Shown here one piece after another: positions 42,989-45,496 of a stretch of 45,496 bases of DNA. Position numbers and translations under genes: made by a program. Where the stretch lies: assembly GCA_947388185.1 (NCBI GenBank), contig CANDQP010000010.1, positions 1 through 45,496 on the forward strand, written 5' to 3'. The stretch's first letter is position 1, and each line of letters begins with the position of its first letter. The DNA comes from an uncultured Dorea sp. Lineage in GTDB: Bacteria; Bacillota; Clostridia; Lachnospirales; Lachnospiraceae. Under the pieces are notes generated by a model. The model was not told the origin of the DNA and ran no database searches. It was given only the letters and a program-made list of their open reading frames with translations.

Positions 42989-43747
42989 ATGCAGGCGTAT
43001 ACGAGTTTTGCGGAGGTATATGATATTTTTATGGATAATATACCTTATGAAGAATGGGCGGATTATCTCGATGAGATGCTTAAGGAATACCATATTCCCA
43101 ATAACATGGTGTTGGAGCTTGGATGCGGGACAGGCAATATGACGGAGCTGCTGGCGTCGAAGGGCTATGATATGATCGGTGTGGACAATTCGGAGGTCAT
43201 GCTGGAGATTGCCATGGAGAAGAGGCAAAAGAGCGGCCATGATATCCTGTATCTTCTGCAGGATATGCAGGCGTTTGAATTATACGGTACAGTCGGCGGG
43301 ATCGTGAGTGTCTGCGATTCCATCAATTATGTCACGGATGAGAAGGAATTGAAGGAAGTATTCAGCCTTGTGAATAATTATCTGGATCCCCGTGGCATCT
43401 TTGTGTTTGATTTTAATACGGAATACAAGTACCGGGAGCTTCTTGGCGACCGGGTGATCGCGGAGGAGCGGGAAGAATGCAGCTTTATCTGGGACAATTA
43501 TTATAACCCGGAGGATAAGATGAATGAGTACCAACTGACTCTGTTCGTGCAGAGTGACGAAGATAAGAACCTGTATCGGAGATATCAGGAGGTACATTAT
43601 CAGAGGGCCTATACGCTTGAGAAGATCAAGACGCTGATCGAGAAGGCAGGGCTTCGTTATGTTGCGGCCTATGACGCCTATACGAAGAAGGCGCCCATGT
43701 ATACCAGCGGGCGTATCTGTGTGATCGCGCAGGAGTATGGGAAGTAG
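42989..43747 (+). CDS. Class I SAM-dependent methyltransferase
   Basis: 252 residues with the Rossmann-type methyltransferase fold. Motif I is VLELGCGTGNMTELL (about 40-54), the acidic residue that binds the ribose of SAM is in IGVDNSEVML, and motif II/III lies near GGIVSVCDSINYV (about 97-109). AAAGGAGAG precedes the ATG. It starts a small group with hslO and the NAD synthetase gene. The substrate is unknown; small-molecule type methyltransferases of this length are common beside housekeeping genes in Lachnospiraceae. Confidence 0.9.
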   Translation: MQAYTSFAEVYDIFMDNIPYEEWADYLDEMLKEYHIPNNMVLELGCGTGNMTELLASKGYDMIGVDNSEVMLEIAMEKRQKSGHDILYLLQDMQAFELYGTVGGIVSVCDSINYVTDEKELKEVFSLVNNYLDPRGIFVFDFNTEYKYRELLGDRVIAEEREECSFIWDNYYNPEDKMNEYQLTLFVQSDEDKNLYRRYQEVHYQRAYTLEKIKTLIEKAGLRYVAAYDAYTKKAPMYTSGRICVIAQEYGK

Positions 43748-43794
43748 GCGGCTTGTCTGAACTGTATATGAAGTAAGAAGAGAGGTAAGAGGGG

Positions 43795-44670
43795 ATGGAA
43801 GATTATATTGTAAGGGCTACGGCGGCGGACAGCCAGATCCGCGCGTTTGCCGCGACTACAAGGCAGGTGGTGGAGACGGCGAGAGTACGTCACAATACCA
43901 GCCCGGTGGCTACGGCGGCGCTTGGGAGGCTTCTGACTGCCGGCGCGATGATGGGCAGCATGATGAAGAATGACACGGACATGCTGACCCTGCAGATCCG
44001 GGGGAATGGGCCGATCGAAGGCATCACGGTTACGGCGGACAGCCATGCCAATGTGAAAGGATATGTGGGGAATCCGGACGTAATGCTGCCGCCCAGGAAC
44101 GGGAAGCTGGATGTGGGCGGAGCAGTCGGAGTAGGACTTCTCACCGTTATCAAAGATATGGGGCTTAAAGAGCCGTATTCGGGGCAGACTATTCTGGTAT
44201 CCAGTGAGATTGCGGAGGATCTGACCTATTATTTTGCGAATTCGGAGCAGGTACCGTCTTCCGTGGGGCTTGGCGTACTGATGGAGAAGGATAATACGGT
44301 GCGCTGTGCGGGAGGATTTATCATACAGATGATGCCGTTTGCAAAGGAGCAGACTATCTGTCGGTTGGAGGAGAATCTGAAGAAGGTCTCTTCTGTGACG
44401 TCACTTTTGAATCAGGGATATACGCCGGAGCAGTTATTGGAGATGCTGTTTGAGGGTTTGGGGCTTGTGGTCACGGACACAGTGCCGGCACAGTTCTATT
44501 GTAATTGCTCAAAGGAGCGCGTAGAGCATGCGGTGGCGAGTATTGGCAGGAAGGAGATCCAGGAGATGATTCGGGACGGAGAGGATATCGAGGTCAAATG
44601 TCATTTCTGCAATACGGCGTACCGGTATACGGTGGAGGAACTAAGAGAGATCATAAAACGCAGTAAGTAG
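43795..44670 (+). CDS. hslO: Hsp33 redox-regulated chaperone
   Basis: 291 residues, the normal family length. It has the N-terminal domain (DYIVRATAADSQIRAFAA, GRLLTAGAMMGSMMK), the glycine-rich GNGPIEGITVTAD and the C-terminal redox zinc centre: C-x-C in FYCNCSKERV (about 239-248) and C-x2-C in VKCHFCNTAY (about 272-281). On oxidation, zinc is lost, disulfides form and the protein holds unfolding proteins. This suits an oxygen-sensitive anaerobe. It is 47 nt after the methyltransferase gene and may be co-transcribed. Confidence 0.96.
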   Translation: MEDYIVRATAADSQIRAFAATTRQVVETARVRHNTSPVATAALGRLLTAGAMMGSMMKNDTDMLTLQIRGNGPIEGITVTADSHANVKGYVGNPDVMLPPRNGKLDVGGAVGVGLLTVIKDMGLKEPYSGQTILVSSEIAEDLTYYFANSEQVPSSVGLGVLMEKDNTVRCAGGFIIQMMPFAKEQTICRLEENLKKVSSVTSLLNQGYTPEQLLEMLFEGLGLVVTDTVPAQFYCNCSKERVEHAVASIGRKEIQEMIRDGEDIEVKCHFCNTAYRYTVEELREIIKRSK

Positions 44671-44703
44671 ATCATATTGGAAGAAAGGGAGCGGGCAGGC
44701 AAG

Positions 44704-45496
44704 ATGAGAGATGGATTTATTAAGGTAGCGGCGGCAACACCGGATATCCGGGTTGCGGATGTCGCCTATAACACAGAGAAGATATGTGATCTGATCGACG
44801 AGACGGCAGAAGAAGGGGCGAAGGTGGTTGCATTTCCGGAGCTCTGTGTGACAGGGTATACCTGCGGAGATCTCTTTACACAGAATATCCTGCTGAAGGA
44901 TGCCAGGGTTGCGCTTCTTAAGATCGCGGAGTATACCAGGGGGAAGGACGCATTATTCTTCGTAGGTGTTCCGCTTTTTATTGACGGGGAACTGTATAAT
45001 GTGGCGGCGGCGCTGAACCGGGGGAGGATTCTTGGGCTTACGACCAAGACATTTCTGCCGAATTACGGGGAATTCTACGAGATGCGCCAGTTCTGTCCGG
45101 GACCGAAGAGAGCAAGGGAGATACTCTTTGAAGGTGAGAAGATTCCGTTTGGACCTAAGCTTCTATTTATAGCCGCATCCATGGAATCTCTGATTGTGTC
45201 CGCCGAGATCTGTGAGGACGTATGGTCGCCGGTTCCGCCAAGTATAGAGGCGGCAAGGGAAGGCGCCGTTCTGATCGTCAACTGCTCGGCAAGTGATGAG
45301 ACCATCGGGAAGGATCTGTACCGGAGAAGCCTGATCGAGGGACAGTCTGCGCGTCTGATCTGCGGTTATATCTATGCCAACGCGGGAGAGGGTGAGTCTA
45401 CAACGGATCTGGTATTCGGAGGACATAACCTGATCGCGGAGAACGGTACGGTATTGAAGGCGGGCAGGCGTTTCGTGAATGGAGCAATCTATTCGG
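44704..45496 (+). CDS. nadE: Glutamine-dependent NAD(+) synthetase, N-terminal part (runs off window)
   Basis: 264 codons of a gene open to the right edge. The sequence is the nitrilase-like glutaminase domain of the long NadE form: catalytic Glu in VAFPELCVTGYTCGDLF (about 41-57), Lys in LTTKTFLPNYGEF (about 120) and nucleophile Cys in SAEICEDVW (about 170). This domain frees ammonia from glutamine for the synthetase domain, which lies beyond the window and makes NAD from deamido-NAD. A carbon-nitrogen hydrolase alone is possible, but GDLF and EDVW point to NadE. The ribosome site is distant (AAGGGAG about 13 nt away). Confidence 0.9.
   Translation, partial: MRDGFIKVAAATPDIRVADVAYNTEKICDLIDETAEEGAKVVAFPELCVTGYTCGDLFTQNILLKDARVALLKIAEYTRGKDALFFVGVPLFIDGELYNVAAALNRGRILGLTTKTFLPNYGEFYEMRQFCPGPKRAREILFEGEKIPFGPKLLFIAASMESLIVSAEICEDVWSPVPPSIEAAREGAVLIVNCSASDETIGKDLYRRSLIEGQSARLICGYIYANAGEGESTTDLVFGGHNLIAENGTVLKAGRRFVNGAIYS

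Overview
The window looks like a chromosome segment of a gut-type Lachnospiraceae bacterium (Clostridium cluster XIVa, Dorea/Clostridium scindens-like). This is inferred from gene content: [FeFe] hydrogenase with a GltD-like partner, BspA-type leucine-rich repeat protein, GH13/GH77 enzymes with an MsmK-type ABC importer and DUF624 protein, AAA-ATPase-like/PD-(D/E)XK proteins, and strong AGGAGG ribosome binding sites. No rRNA, tRNA, CRISPR array or insertion sequence was seen.

Layout. (1) 1-2144, minus: start of an [FeFe] hydrogenase catalytic subunit (runs off the left edge) behind a NuoF/GltD-like flavoprotein, overlapping by 7 nt. (2) 2315-13729, plus: five closely packed genes, namely a hybrid histidine kinase, a 1735-residue LRR surface protein, a MoxR AAA+ ATPase, a DUF58 protein and a transglutaminase-fold membrane protein whose catalytic Cys appears replaced. 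This is the best candidate here for an undescribed multi-gene system. (3) 13771-23694: alpha-glucan locus with malQ (minus), a LacI regulator, then a lipoprotein, two permeases, DUF624, ATPase and a GH13 enzyme, controlled by a striking operator array. (4) 23749-29060: three AAA-ATPase-like/PD-(D/E)XK proteins, two of them a tandem duplicate pair, lying inside the sugar region. (5) 29111-34788: an oxidoreductase gene broken by one in-frame TAG, a zinc dehydrogenase, and two GH13_31 alpha-glucosidases with different specificity signatures. (6) 34872-41405: AraC and TetR regulators, and a divergent MMPL transporter with a secreted heptad-repeat protein, with three phased TGAC-N5-GTCA operators between. 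(7) 41530-45496: an uncharacterised protein, a decayed AAA/PD-(D/E)XK gene end, a methyltransferase, Hsp33 and the start of NAD synthetase.

How it works together (inference): oligosaccharides from starch or isomalto-oligosaccharides would be bound by the lipoprotein, imported by the ABC system, and cleaved by the GH13 enzymes and MalQ, with LacI and AraC proteins as local regulators. The hydrogenase would dispose of reductant from this fermentation. The TetR/MMPL/heptad-repeat module looks like an envelope or lipid export unit under self-contained repression.
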